Source: Pseudomonas sp. CBZ-4 (GTDB lineage Bacteria; Pseudomonadota; Gammaproteobacteria; Pseudomonadales; Pseudomonadaceae). Taken from it: a stretch of 64,000 nt of DNA. This document shows, piece by piece, positions 1-9,092 of this stretch. The stretch is taken from the NCBI RefSeq assembly GCF_000346755.1, contig NZ_ANNV01000154.1:1-64000 (forward strand). Direction: 5' to 3'. Positions within the stretch are counted from its first letter, which is position 1. Each line of letters starts with the position of its first letter. A program made the position numbers and the translations under genes. The notes under the pieces are model-generated. The model had not been told where the DNA came from and made no database searches. It worked only from the letters and a program-made list of their open reading frames with translations.

Positions 1-60
1 GATGTACCGAGGTGTCTGCATCGCAGGCAAGCCAGCTCCCACAGGTGCCGGTTCCCACAG
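1..60. repeat. REP-type palindrome, half element
   Basis: The segment TCGCAGGCAAGCCAGCTCCC is the arm of the REP/BIME family that recurs at least eight more times in this window. Only one arm is visible here because the window starts inside the element. It is an intergenic repeat with no coding content. Confidence 0.75.
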
Positions 61-79
61 TTGAAGAGTGAACACCAGG

Positions 80-392
80 AAAAATACCGGTCGGCTCTAA
101 GGCCGCCGCGCTCTTGCTTTTGATCTGGGGTCGCCCCGTCAAACACGCTGGCCGAACGCAGGCTTGAATCCGTGGGCAACCCGGCAGGACGCCGGGTTAG
201 CCGCACTGGGCCATGGATGGCCCATTGCGGCGGCCCACGGATTCAAGCCTGCGTTCGGGCACACCGAGCCTAGGCGAGGTGCCGAGTGGTGGGGCAAGGC
301 CTTTTGCTTACTTTTGGGCCTTTCCAAAAGTGAGCCGCTGTAAGAGCGGAACCATAAGTAGCCGTTACCTAAATAACGGATATGTACCCAAC
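80..392. repeat. Large structured intergenic repeat downstream of wspR
   Basis: This gene-free stretch is dominated by a perfect 26 bp inverted repeat with arms at 152-177 and 233-258 (arm core GCAGGCTTGAATCCGTGGGC). Between the arms are two further hairpins, AACCCGGC/GCCGGGTT and a 14 bp near-perfect stem centred on CCATGG near 213, so the whole can fold as a three-way junction. Further hairpins follow at about 333-348 (CCGCT/AGCGG) and at 362-379 (CCGTTA/TAACGG), just before the wspR stop. I recall very similar blocks in other P. fluorescens-group intergenic regions, but could not check this. Short open frames on both strands look like by-products of the palindromes. Confidence 0.7.
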
Positions 393-393
393 C

Positions 394-1395
394 CTACTCA
401 ATCCCAACTTGATTCCGCCCATTATGCTTGGCGGTGTAAAGCCCCTTATCCGCCGCCAATATCAGCTGCCGACAATCCGTCCCCTGCTGCGGCGTCACCG
501 TAGACAAACCGATACTGATCGTCAGGCTAGCCCCCTCAGCCGGCGCAATATGCGGAATCTTCAACGCCGCCACCGCCATGCGCAGCTTCTCCGCCACCAA
601 CCGCGCCCCACCCGGCGAAGTATTCGGCAACACCAGCGCAAACTCCTCACCGCCATAACGCGCCGGCAAATCCGAAGGCCGGCTGCTGGCATCACGGATA
701 GTCGCCGCCACTTTGCGCAGAGCTTCATCCCCTTCAACATGACCAAAGCTATCGTTGTAGGTCTTGAAGAAATCCACATCAATCATCAACAACGACAACT
801 GCGTCTGATCACGCATAGCCCGGCGCCATTCCAGCTCCAGGTATTCGTCGAAGTGCCGTCGATTGGACAGCCCGGTCAGCCCATCGGAGTTCATCAGCCG
901 TTGCAGCACCAGATTGGTGTCGAGCAGTTGCTGCTGGCTGACCCGCAGCGCGCGATACGCCGCATCCCGCTGCAACAGGGTCATATAGGAGCGCGAGTGA
1001 TAGCGGATACGCGCCACCAGCTCGATATTGTCCGGCAGCTTGACCAGGTAATCGTTGGCCCCCGCAGAGAACGCCGCGCTCTTGATCAGCGGGTCCTCCT
1101 TGGTGGAAAGCACGATGATCGGGATATTCGCCGTAGCCGGGTGGTTGCGGTACTCACGCACCAGGGTCAGGCCGTCAAGGCCGGGCATCACCAGGTCTTG
1201 CAGGATCACCGTCGGCTTGATACGGATCGCCTGGGCAATCGCCTGGTGCGGGTCGGCGCAGAAATGGAAGTCGATGTTTTCTTCATGGGACAAGCCACGC
1301 CGTACGGCTTCACCGATCATGGCCTGGTCATCGACCAGCAACACCATGGCGGCGTTTTCGTCGGTCTTGATGTCGTCGATCTGTAAATCATTCAT
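394..1395 (-). CDS. wspR: WspR, diguanylate cyclase response regulator
   Basis: Output protein of the Wsp surface-sensing pathway. When phosphorylated by WspE it makes cyclic di-GMP from two GTP and so promotes biofilm and wrinkly-spreader phenotypes. The 333-residue product has an N-terminal receiver domain (about 17-135; acidic pair D22/D23, phospho-acceptor D67), a helical linker and a C-terminal GGDEF domain. The active site reads RYGGEEF, with GGEEF at 248-252, and the inhibitory I-site RPSD lies at 239-242, so both catalysis and product feedback look intact. The start at 1395 is preceded by a CAGGTGA ribosome site. It is the last gene of the wsp operon, about 50 bp after wspF, and is followed by a large structured repeat. 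Confidence 0.96.
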   Translation of the reverse strand: MNDLQIDDIKTDENAAMVLLVDDQAMIGEAVRRGLSHEENIDFHFCADPHQAIAQAIRIKPTVILQDLVMPGLDGLTLVREYRNHPATANIPIIVLSTKEDPLIKSAAFSAGANDYLVKLPDNIELVARIRYHSRSYMTLLQRDAAYRALRVSQQQLLDTNLVLQRLMNSDGLTGLSNRRHFDEYLELEWRRAMRDQTQLSLLMIDVDFFKTYNDSFGHVEGDEALRKVAATIRDASSRPSDLPARYGGEEFALVLPNTSPGGARLVAEKLRMAVAALKIPHIAPAEGASLTISIGLSTVTPQQGTDCRQLILAADKGLYTAKHNGRNQVGIE

Positions 1396-1446
1396 GTGCA
1401 GTCACCTGAATTACTACCTGCAAGCCAGCACCGCCGGGGGTCTTGA

Positions 1447-2457
1447 TCATTTTGCAAAGACCTCCAGCAATCGGGGCGCAATTCTATCCAATGGGCGAAT
1501 TTCAACAGCGGCATCTATCGCCGCCGCCGCTTTGGGCATGCCATACACCGCGCAGCTCTGCTGATCCTGGGCGATGGTCAAATATCCTTGTTCACGCATG
1601 AGCTTGAGCCCCTGGGCGCCGTCGCGCCCCATGCCGGTCAGCAATACGCCGACCGCGTCGCCGTTCCAGTGGCTGGCGACGCTCTCGAAAAACACGTCGA
1701 TGGACGGCCGGTAAATCTCGTTCACCGGCTCGGCGGTGTAGGCCAGGGTGCCATTTTTCAGGAGCCGGATATGGTGGTTGGTGCCGGCCAGCAACACCAC
1801 GCCACTTTGCGGCGGCTCGCCTTCGCGGGCCAGGCGTACCGGCAGGCCGGAGGCGCTGCTCAGCCATTCGGCCATGCCGGCGGCAAACACCTGATCCACA
1901 TGCTGCACCAGTACGATGGCCGCGGAAAAGTCCCGGGGCAAGCCCTTGAGCAGGATTTCCAGGGCGGCCGGGCCGCCCGCCGACGAACCGATCGCCACCA
2001 GGCTCTCGCGTTTGCCGGTCGCCCGTTGCGGCGTTGTTTCCGCCCGCACGCGGCTGCCGCGCTGGCCGATCAGCCAGCCAATATTGAGGATCTTGCGCAG
2101 CAACGGCGCCGCCGCGTCCTTCGGGTTGCCCACGCCAAGCGCCGGCGTGTCCACCACATCCAGGGCGCCGTGACCCATGGCTTCGAAGACACGGCTGACG
2201 TTAGCCTGACGGTCGACCGTGACAATCACGATAGCGCATGGCGTCTCGGCCATGATCTGGCGAGTCGCCTCCACGCCGTCCATCACCGGCATGATCAGGT
2301 CCATCAGGATCAGGTCCGGGGTCACTTCAGCGCAACGCTGCACCGCTTCCAACCCATTGCTCGCCACCCACACAACCTGATGCGCAGGCTCGAAACTCAA
2401 GGCACGGCGCAGGGCTTCGACGGCCAGGGGCATGTCATTGACGATCGCAATCCTCAT
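1447..2457 (-). CDS. wspF: WspF, CheB-type methylesterase
   Basis: Removes methyl groups from the WspA receptor, which resets signalling. Loss of WspF activity is the classic route to constitutive WspR activation in P. fluorescens and P. aeruginosa. The 336-residue product has an N-terminal receiver domain with phospho-acceptor D53 and a C-terminal CheB methylesterase domain with the motifs GSSAGG (nucleophile Ser), QHV and GMGRDGAQG, which supply the Ser-His-Asp triad. The usual acidic pair reads ND rather than DD. Its ATG overlaps the wspE stop as ATGA at 2454-2457, so the two are probably translationally coupled. Confidence 0.96.
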   Translation of the reverse strand: MRIAIVNDMPLAVEALRRALSFEPAHQVVWVASNGLEAVQRCAEVTPDLILMDLIMPVMDGVEATRQIMAETPCAIVIVTVDRQANVSRVFEAMGHGALDVVDTPALGVGNPKDAAAPLLRKILNIGWLIGQRGSRVRAETTPQRATGKRESLVAIGSSAGGPAALEILLKGLPRDFSAAIVLVQHVDQVFAAGMAEWLSSASGLPVRLAREGEPPQSGVVLLAGTNHHIRLLKNGTLAYTAEPVNEIYRPSIDVFFESVASHWNGDAVGVLLTGMGRDGAQGLKLMREQGYLTIAQDQQSCAVYGMPKAAAAIDAAVEIRPLDRIAPRLLEVFAK

Positions 2458-4742
2458 CCCCGTGCCCCTCCGATCAGCTCCATCACCGCGTCGAGCAAGG
2501 CGTCGTCGTGGAAACTGGCCTTGGCTAAATAATAGTCGGCGCCGGCGTCGAGGCCACGACGGCGGTCTTCTTCGCGATCCTTGTACGACACCACCATCAC
2601 CGGCAGCGATTGCAGGCGACTATCACGACGCAACAGTGTGACCAATTCAATACCGTCCATGCGAGGCATATCAATATCAGTGATCAACAGGTCGAAATCC
2701 TCGGAGCGCAAGGCATTCCAACCATCCATGCCATCCACCGCCACCGCGACTTCATAGCCACGATTGAGCAGCAATTTGCGTTGCAGTTCCCGCACCGTGA
2801 GCGAGTCATCCACCACCAGCACGCGTTTGCGCGGCGCTTCGGTGGCCTGCTGGCTGCGCCGGGCGATCCGCTCCAGGCGGCCGGTGTTGAGCAGTTTGTC
2901 CACCGAGCGCAGCATGTCTTCGACATCGACGATCAACACCACCGAGCCGTCGTCCAGCAAGGCGCCGGCAGAGATATCCTGGACCTTGCCCAGGCGATCA
3001 TCCAACGGCAACACCACCAAGGTGCGCTCGCCGATAAAACGTTCCACGGCAATCCCGTACACCGCATCGCGCTCGCGGATCACCACCACCTTCAACGTGT
3101 CCGACGGGCTCTGGCCAGCCGGGCGCTGCAACAACTGGCTGGCGGCGACCAGGCCGACATGCCGGCCCTCGTGCCAGAAATGCTGGCGGCCTTCCAGTTG
3201 CACGATGTCGTCGGGCGCCAGGTCGCACATGCGTTCGATATGCGCCAGCGGGAACGCGTAGGCTTCTTCGCCAACTTCCACCACCAGGCTGCGCACTACC
3301 GACAAGGTCAGCGGCACCTCCAGATGGAAACGGCTGCCCTGCCCCGCCGTCTGCTCCAGCACCACCGCGCCGCGCAGTTGGCGCACCATATGTTGCACCG
3401 CATCCAGGCCGACGCCGCGCCCGGACACCTCGGTCACCTTGTCGCGCAGGCTGAAACCCGGCAGGAACAGGAAGGTCAGCAGCTCCTCTTCGCTCAGGCG
3501 CAGCGCCGTTTCCAGCGGCGACAAGTGCCGATCGACGATGGTGCCGCGCAGGCGCTCCAGGTCCACGCCGTTGCCGTCGTCGCTCAATTCCAGCACCAGC
3601 AGACCGGCCTGGTGGGACGCGCGCAGACGAATCAGACCTTCCGCCGGCTTGCCCGCCAGCAGGCGCTGCTCGGGCATTTCAATGCCGTGATCGACGGCAT
3701 TGCGCAATAAATGGGTCAGCGGCGCTTCGAGCTTTTCCAACACGTCGCGGTCGACCTGGGTCTTTTCGCCCTCGATTTCCAGGCGCACCTGCTTGCCCAG
3801 GCTGCGGCCAAGGTCGCGGACCATGCGCACTTGCCCGGCCAACACGTCGGCAAACGGGCGCATACGGCAGGCCAGCGCCGTGTCGTAGAGCACTTGGGCG
3901 CGCTGCCCGGCCTGCCAGCCGAACTCGTCCAGCTCGGCGGTCTTTTCCGCCAGCAGGGCCTGGGCTTCGCTCAACAAGCGGCGGGTATCGGCCAGGGCTT
4001 CCTGGGCTTCGAGGTTCAGGTCCAGGGTCTTCAGTTGCCCGTCCAGGGTGTCAAGGGCGCGGGCGCTCTGGCTTTGGATGCGCTTGAGGCGTTGCATGCT
4101 GGAGAGGTAAGGCTTGAGCCGCTGGGTTTCCACCAGGGACTTGCTGGACAGGTCCAGCAGGCTGTTCAAGCGCTCGGCGGTCACGCGCAAGACGCGCTCG
4201 CCGCCTTCGGTCATGCGTCGATTCAAGCGTGGCGGCTCAGCGGTGACCGGCGGCGCGGGTTCGGGCTCGGATGGCAGCTCTTCAACGATGGGTGCGGGTT
4301 CGGGTTCGGGCACAGGCGGCACTGGCGGCGACACGGCCTTGACCGGCGCCTGGGACGGATCGAGCAAGCGCTCCATCAACGCCACATAGGCTTCGATATC
4401 CGCCGGGCCCACGGTGTTGCCCGGCGTGGCGATGCGCATCAGCAGGTCGGTGCCCTGCAGCAACGCGTCGATATGTTCGGGTTGCAGGTACAGCCGGCTT
4501 TCCTGGGCGCTGACCAGACAATCCTCCATCACGTGGGACACGCTGACCCCGGCATCCACCCCGACAATCCGCGCCGCGCCCTTGAGCGAGTGGGCCGCGC
4601 GCATGCAGGCTTCGAGCTGGTCGGCCTGGGTCGGGTTGCGTTCCAGGGCCAGCAGGCCGGCGCTGAGCACCTGGGTCTGGGCGTCGGCTTCCAGGCTGAA
4701 CAGTTCCAGCAGCGAGGCGTCGCGCATCTGGTCGGGGGTCAT
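2454..4742 (-). CDS. wspE: WspE, hybrid CheA-type histidine kinase
   Basis: Central kinase of the Wsp complex; it autophosphorylates in response to WspA and passes phosphate to WspR and WspF. From the chosen start (MTPDQMRDAS) it is 762 residues. In order it has an Hpt domain with phospho-His 51 (AAHSLKGAARI), a proline-rich linker, dimerisation helices, an ATPase domain (HLLRNAVDHGIE, DDGNGVD, GRGVGLDAV), a CheW-like coupling domain and a C-terminal receiver domain (VLVVDDS, phospho-Asp in DLLITDIDMP). The start at 4742 is preferred over an upstream in-frame ATG at 4811 because it forms an ATGA overlap with the end of wspD. Its own stop overlaps the wspF start. Confidence 0.95.
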   Translation of the reverse strand: MTPDQMRDASLLELFSLEADAQTQVLSAGLLALERNPTQADQLEACMRAAHSLKGAARIVGVDAGVSVSHVMEDCLVSAQESRLYLQPEHIDALLQGTDLLMRIATPGNTVGPADIEAYVALMERLLDPSQAPVKAVSPPVPPVPEPEPAPIVEELPSEPEPAPPVTAEPPRLNRRMTEGGERVLRVTAERLNSLLDLSSKSLVETQRLKPYLSSMQRLKRIQSQSARALDTLDGQLKTLDLNLEAQEALADTRRLLSEAQALLAEKTAELDEFGWQAGQRAQVLYDTALACRMRPFADVLAGQVRMVRDLGRSLGKQVRLEIEGEKTQVDRDVLEKLEAPLTHLLRNAVDHGIEMPEQRLLAGKPAEGLIRLRASHQAGLLVLELSDDGNGVDLERLRGTIVDRHLSPLETALRLSEEELLTFLFLPGFSLRDKVTEVSGRGVGLDAVQHMVRQLRGAVVLEQTAGQGSRFHLEVPLTLSVVRSLVVEVGEEAYAFPLAHIERMCDLAPDDIVQLEGRQHFWHEGRHVGLVAASQLLQRPAGQSPSDTLKVVVIRERDAVYGIAVERFIGERTLVVLPLDDRLGKVQDISAGALLDDGSVVLIVDVEDMLRSVDKLLNTGRLERIARRSQQATEAPRKRVLVVDDSLTVRELQRKLLLNRGYEVAVAVDGMDGWNALRSEDFDLLITDIDMPRMDGIELVTLLRRDSRLQSLPVMVVSYKDREEDRRRGLDAGADYYLAKASFHDDALLDAVMELIGGARG

Positions 4743-5440
4743 GTGAGGCTCCGGGTCACGGCAGACAACAATTGCGCCTCGTCCAGCCAACGCAGGCTGC
4801 GGCCTTTCCACTGCAACACACCCTGGGTGAAGCGCGCGCTGGCCTGGGTGCCGGAGGCCGACGCGGCTTTCAAGGTGCGTTCGTCGATGGCATGGATGCC
4901 GTCCACTTCATCCACCGGCACCACCACCGGGCCGTCCTGCGCGGCGATGATCAACATGCGCGGCATGACCCGCCCGCCGCTGGCGCCATTGCTGGTGGCG
5001 TCCAGGCCCAGCAGTTCCACCAGCGACAGGCAGGCCACCAGCGCGCCGCGCACATTCGCCACGCCAAGCAAGGCGCGGGAGCGCTGGTGCGGCAGGGAAT
5101 GAATCGGTTGCAGCGGCGCCACTTCCACCAGGCAACGGGTGGCGATGCCCAGCCATTCCTCGCCGAGACGGAACATCAGCAGGGAACGCGTGACCACGTC
5201 TTCGCCGATTTCCACGGCGGCGTGCGGGCGATGGTCGTCCTGCTGCAACGCGTAGCGGTCCAGCAGCCGCGTGGCAGCGGCGGAGTACACCGCGCAGTTG
5301 CGGCAGTGGATATGGTCCGCCAGCAAGGGGCAGGATTTGTCGCCATGGATGCCGATGCGGTTCCAGCAGTCGTCGATGGCTTGGGTGTCGGCCAGGGTCA
5401 GGTCCAGGCCAGCGGTGTCGAGCGCGTGTGGGCTACTCAT
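4739..5440 (-). CDS. wspD: WspD, CheW-type coupling protein
   Basis: One of two CheW-like scaffold proteins of the Wsp array, linking the WspA receptor to the WspE kinase. The 233-residue product has a CheW domain from about residue 85 to the end. The N-terminal 60 residues carry four cysteines (C25, C37, C46, C49) with nearby histidines (H43, H45), the last pair spaced as C-x2-C. This looks like a possible metal site, but its role is unknown. Both ends overlap neighbours by ATGA (wspC stop and wspE start), consistent with strict co-translation. Confidence 0.94.
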   Translation of the reverse strand: MSSPHALDTAGLDLTLADTQAIDDCWNRIGIHGDKSCPLLADHIHCRNCAVYSAAATRLLDRYALQQDDHRPHAAVEIGEDVVTRSLLMFRLGEEWLGIATRCLVEVAPLQPIHSLPHQRSRALLGVANVRGALVACLSLVELLGLDATSNGASGGRVMPRMLIIAAQDGPVVVPVDEVDGIHAIDERTLKAASASGTQASARFTQGVLQWKGRSLRWLDEAQLLSAVTRSLT

Positions 5441-6696
5441 CGTTTGGACTCACTGTCAGCTCGCTCGCTACGCGCGGCACGCGCCTGCAAACGGCGCGCC
5501 CCCGCACTGTCGCCCTGGGATTCAAGCAACGCGGCCAGGTGCATCAGGGCCTGCGGGTGCTGGGGTTCCAGGTACAAGGCTTTGCGGTAAAACCCCTGGG
5601 CTTCCAGGGCACTGCCGGCCACGTCGCTGAGCAGTCCCAGCCAGTAAAACACCTGGGCGGCCGGCGGATGGTTGCTCAAATAGCGTTCACACGCGGCTCG
5701 GGCCTCGGCGCTTTTGCCTTCGTTGGCCAGGGTGGCGATCTGGCTGAGCAGATCCGCCGCGTCGGACGGCGGCGCCTTGATCGGCACCACCTGGGCACTG
5801 AACGAGCTGAACGGACGTGGCTTGACCGGCAACGCCGCCGCACTGCGCAGCGGCGGCGGCGCGGGAATCGGCGCAAACACCGGCTCCGGCTTGACCGGCT
5901 CGACATGCCGGCTGAACGCAAACGACTGCGGCACGCCAATCGACTTCATGCCATGGCGCCCCAGCAGGCTGCCCTCGGCCGGGCCGATAAACAGCACGCC
6001 GTCCTCGTGGGTCAGGCCCTTGAGCACATCGAACACTTGCTTCTGGGTCGGCTGGTCGAAGTAGATCAGCAGGTTGCGACAGAACACAAAGTCGTAGCTC
6101 GCCTCGTTCGCCAGCAGCGTCGGGTCAAGCAGGTTGCCGACTTGCAGGCGCACTTGCTCACGCACGCGCTCGCTGATGTGGAAGCCGTCGGCGGACTCGT
6201 TGAAATGGCGGTCGCGAAACTCGATGTCGGCGCCGCGAAACGAGTTCTTGCCATACACCCCGCGCCGCGCACGCTCCACCGACAACGGGCTGACATCCAG
6301 GCCCAGCACTTTGAACTGGTGCGGCGCCAGGCCGGCATCGAGCAAGGCCATGGCAATCGAATAGGGTTCTTCGCCGGTGGAACACGGCAAGCTGAGGATG
6401 CGCAGCGCACGCATCTGCTTGATCTCGGCCAGGCGCGCCTTGGCCAGGCGGGCCAGCGTCGCAAAGGATTCGGGATAACGGAAAAACCAGGTCTCGGGGA
6501 CGATCACCGCTTCGATCAGCGCCTGTTGCTCGTCATGGGAGCGTTGCAGTTGCTGCCAGTATTCATCGGCCGTCTGCGCCTGCACGGCCTGGCTGCGCTG
6601 GCGCACGGCGCGCTCGATGATCGCCTCGCCGACGGAGGCGACGTCGAGGCCGATGCGTTCCTTGAGGAAGTTGAAGACGCGCGGGTCGCTGCTCAT
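5437..6696 (-). CDS. wspC: WspC, CheR-type methyltransferase with TPR region
   Basis: Methylates glutamates on WspA using S-adenosylmethionine, opposing WspF. The protein is 419 residues from MSSDPRVFNF. It has a CheR domain over roughly the first 270 residues (SLPCSTGEEPYS and FVFCRNLLIYF motifs), a proline/alanine-rich linker and a C-terminal tetratricopeptide region (about 330-410) likely to dock it to the array. The start at 6696 is chosen over an upstream in-frame ATG at 6765 because it overlaps the wspB stop as ATGA. Confidence 0.95.
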   Translation of the reverse strand: MSSDPRVFNFLKERIGLDVASVGEAIIERAVRQRSQAVQAQTADEYWQQLQRSHDEQQALIEAVIVPETWFFRYPESFATLARLAKARLAEIKQMRALRILSLPCSTGEEPYSIAMALLDAGLAPHQFKVLGLDVSPLSVERARRGVYGKNSFRGADIEFRDRHFNESADGFHISERVREQVRLQVGNLLDPTLLANEASYDFVFCRNLLIYFDQPTQKQVFDVLKGLTHEDGVLFIGPAEGSLLGRHGMKSIGVPQSFAFSRHVEPVKPEPVFAPIPAPPPLRSAAALPVKPRPFSSFSAQVVPIKAPPSDAADLLSQIATLANEGKSAEARAACERYLSNHPPAAQVFYWLGLLSDVAGSALEAQGFYRKALYLEPQHPQALMHLAALLESQGDSAGARRLQARAARSERADSESKR

Positions 6697-7205
6697 ACGC
6701 TCAACTCGGCAGAGAACAGCAAGGCGCGCACATCGTCGGTGAGCAAGTCGCTGACGCCAATCCATTGCATCAGGCCCAGTGCATCTTCACGCACCGGCCC
6801 CAGGTACGGCGCCTGGCGGTTGTCCAGGCCATAGGGCTGGAACTCCGCGGGGTCGCAGCGCAGGGTGTCGGTGGCCTGTTCGAGGATCAGCCCCAGCCAG
6901 CGCGGTTCAACCTCGTCGTTCGGCTGGTAATTGACCAGCACCAGCCGCGTGCTGGTGCGCGCCTGGGCCGTGGCGCCAAAGGTCAGCGCGCTGAGGTCGA
7001 TCACCGGCACCAGCGCGCCGCGATGGGCAAAAATGCCGGCGACCCACGCCGGCGCATGGGCGATGGGCTTGAGTGGCAGGCGCGGCAACACCTCGGCCAC
7101 TTCCGTGGCCTTGAGGGCGTAGCGTTCGCTGCCGATATGGAACACCAGGAACAACGCCTTTTTCGCTGCCGGGACGGCGCCGCGTTTAGCCGCGAGGTCG
7201 CTCAT
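6693..7205 (-). CDS. wspB: WspB, CheW-type coupling protein
   Basis: Second CheW-like adaptor of the Wsp system; 170 residues that are essentially a single CheW domain beginning near residue 18 (LFLVFHIGSERYALKATEV). It lacks the cysteine-rich extension of WspD. Its start codon overlaps the wspA stop by one base (TGATG) and its stop overlaps the wspC start, so it is embedded in the coupled wspA-B-C-D-E-F series. Confidence 0.95.
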   Translation of the reverse strand: MSDLAAKRGAVPAAKKALFLVFHIGSERYALKATEVAEVLPRLPLKPIAHAPAWVAGIFAHRGALVPVIDLSALTFGATAQARTSTRLVLVNYQPNDEVEPRWLGLILEQATDTLRCDPAEFQPYGLDNRQAPYLGPVREDALGLMQWIGVSDLLTDDVRALLFSAELSV

Positions 7206-8827
7206 CAGACTTTGAAACGCGACACGCCGCTGCGCAGACCGACCGCAACCTGGCTCAGTTCATCGATCGTAAAGCTGGCCTGGCGCAGGGACTCGACGGT
7301 CTGGCTGCTGGCATCGCCCAACTGCACCAACGCATGGTTGATCTGCTCGGCGCCGGTGGCCTGGGCCTGCATGCCTTCGTTGACCATCAGCACCCGCGGC
7401 GCCAGGGCCTGTACCTGATGGATGATCTGCGACAGCTGCTCGCCGACCTGCTGCACTTCAAACATGCCGCGGCGTACTTCTTCGGAGAATTTGTCCATGC
7501 CCATCACGCCGGCGGACACCGCCGACTGGATCTCGCGCACCATCTGCTCGATGTCGTAAGTAGCCACGGCGGTCTGGTCGGCCAGGCGGCGCACCTCGGT
7601 GGCGACCACGGCGAAACCGCGCCCGTATTCACCGGCCTTCTCGGCCTCGATGGCGGCGTTGAGGGACAGCAGGTTGGTCTGGTCGGCGACCTTGACGATG
7701 GTCACCACCACCTGGTTGATGTTGCCGGCCTTCTCATTGAGGATCGCCAGCTTGGCGTTGACCAGGTCGGCGGCGCCCATCACCGAGTGCATGGTTTCTT
7801 CCATGCGCGCCAGCCCTTGCTGGCCGGAGCCCGCAGCCACCGACGCCTGGTCGGCAGCGGTGGAAACTTCGGTCATGGTGCGGACCAGATCCTTGGAAGT
7901 GGCGGCGATTTCACGCGATGTTGCGCCGATCTCGGTGGTGGTGGCCGCTGTTTCAGTGGCGGTGGCCTGTTGCTGCTTGGAGGTGGCGGCAATCTCGGTG
8001 ACCGAGGTGGTCACCTGCACCGACGAGCGCTGGGCCTGGGACACCAGGGCCGTCAGCTCGGTCATCATGTCGTTGAAGCCGGTCTCGACCGCGTTGAATT
8101 CGTCCTTGCGCTCCAGGTTCAAGCGCTTGCTCAGGTCGCCGTCGCGCATGGTGCCGAGGATTTCGACGATGCGCTGCATCGGCGCCATGATCGCGCGCAT
8201 CAGCAGCAGGCCGCACAGGCCAGCCGCCAGGATCGCCACCGCGAGGGACAGGAACATGCTCAGTTTGGCGGCAGAGACCGCATCGTCGATGGCGTTGGTC
8301 GCACGATCGGCGACGTTCTTGTTTTCGGTAATGATGTCATTGAGCTTCATGCGGCCTGCGGTCCAGGTCGGCGTGAGCTGGCTGTCGAACTCCTTGCGCG
8401 CGGCCACCAGGTCGCCGCGTTGCAGGCTGTCGAGTACCGTGGACAGGCTCTTGTTGTAGGCCTGGTGCAGGCCTTCGAAGCGGTCGAACTCGGAACGGTC
8501 CTCGCTGCCGGCGATGGTTTGGGCGTAGTTGCTCATCTGCTGCTGGATGCGCGCCTCGAAGGACTTGAACTCGGCCTTGTCGGCGTCGCTGAGCTTCTTG
8601 TCTTCGCGCAGGCCCAGCAATTCGAGGGTTTGCAGGTAGCTGTCGACCCAGGCGCTGCGGATCATCGAACTGAGGTAAACCCCCGGCACCGCGTCGTCGC
8701 GCACGGCGACTTCACTGTCTTCGATCTTCAACAACCGTGAATAAGAGACCACAACCATTAACAGCATGATGGCGATAATGACCGCAAAACTTGCCAAGAT
8801 CCGTTGGCGCAGGGTCCAGTTCTTCAC
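7205..8827 (-). CDS. wspA: WspA, methyl-accepting chemoreceptor
   Basis: Membrane receptor of the Wsp surface-sensing pathway. It has a first membrane segment (about 10-30), a periplasmic sensor region of about 150 residues, a second membrane segment (about 187-210), a HAMP domain and a long cytoplasmic coiled coil whose hairpin tip reads NLLSLNAAIEAEKAGEYGRG. The GTG at 8827 (VKNWTLRQRI, 540 residues) is preferred over an ATG at 8848, because CGAGGA lies 6 bases before the GTG and the ATG has no good ribosome site. A TATACT box at 8863-8868 could be the operon -10. It heads the seven-gene wsp operon. Confidence 0.94.
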   Translation of the reverse strand: MKNWTLRQRILASFAVIIAIMLLMVVVSYSRLLKIEDSEVAVRDDAVPGVYLSSMIRSAWVDSYLQTLELLGLREDKKLSDADKAEFKSFEARIQQQMSNYAQTIAGSEDRSEFDRFEGLHQAYNKSLSTVLDSLQRGDLVAARKEFDSQLTPTWTAGRMKLNDIITENKNVADRATNAIDDAVSAAKLSMFLSLAVAILAAGLCGLLLMRAIMAPMQRIVEILGTMRDGDLSKRLNLERKDEFNAVETGFNDMMTELTALVSQAQRSSVQVTTSVTEIAATSKQQQATATETAATTTEIGATSREIAATSKDLVRTMTEVSTAADQASVAAGSGQQGLARMEETMHSVMGAADLVNAKLAILNEKAGNINQVVVTIVKVADQTNLLSLNAAIEAEKAGEYGRGFAVVATEVRRLADQTAVATYDIEQMVREIQSAVSAGVMGMDKFSEEVRRGMFEVQQVGEQLSQIIHQVQALAPRVLMVNEGMQAQATGAEQINHALVQLGDASSQTVESLRQASFTIDELSQVAVGLRSGVSRFKV

Positions 8828-8978
8828 AGTAATTCCTCGGAGGGCCATTCAAATGGAGGGGAGTATAGCTGAGCAGAAGCCCTCATTAATCAACGGGTTT
8901 TGATGGAATGCTCACATAATCCAAAAACAACCCGGGGAGCTGCCCTCCTACGGAACAAAGCCTGACTGGGTAAAAAAC

Positions 8979-9070
8979 TGGGGGAGCGGGCTTGCTCGCG
9001 AAGGCGGTGGGTCAGCCAGCACATTCAGTGACTGAAACACCGCATTCGCGGGCAAGCCCGCTCCCACATT
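8979..9070. repeat. REP/BIME inverted pair
   Basis: Two REP units face each other: GGGAGCGGGCTTGCTCGCGA at about 8984 and its near-complement at about 9046-9067, separated by about 45 bp. It sits between the divergent-from-nothing 5' end of wspA and the 3' end of the DUF533 gene. Confidence 0.8.
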
Positions 9071-9092
9071 TTGATCCCTGTTGTGTCAGTGA

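Noticed and set aside
139..327. Short frames on both strands in the large repeat
   Set aside because: They are translations of the palindrome arms and lack ribosome sites.
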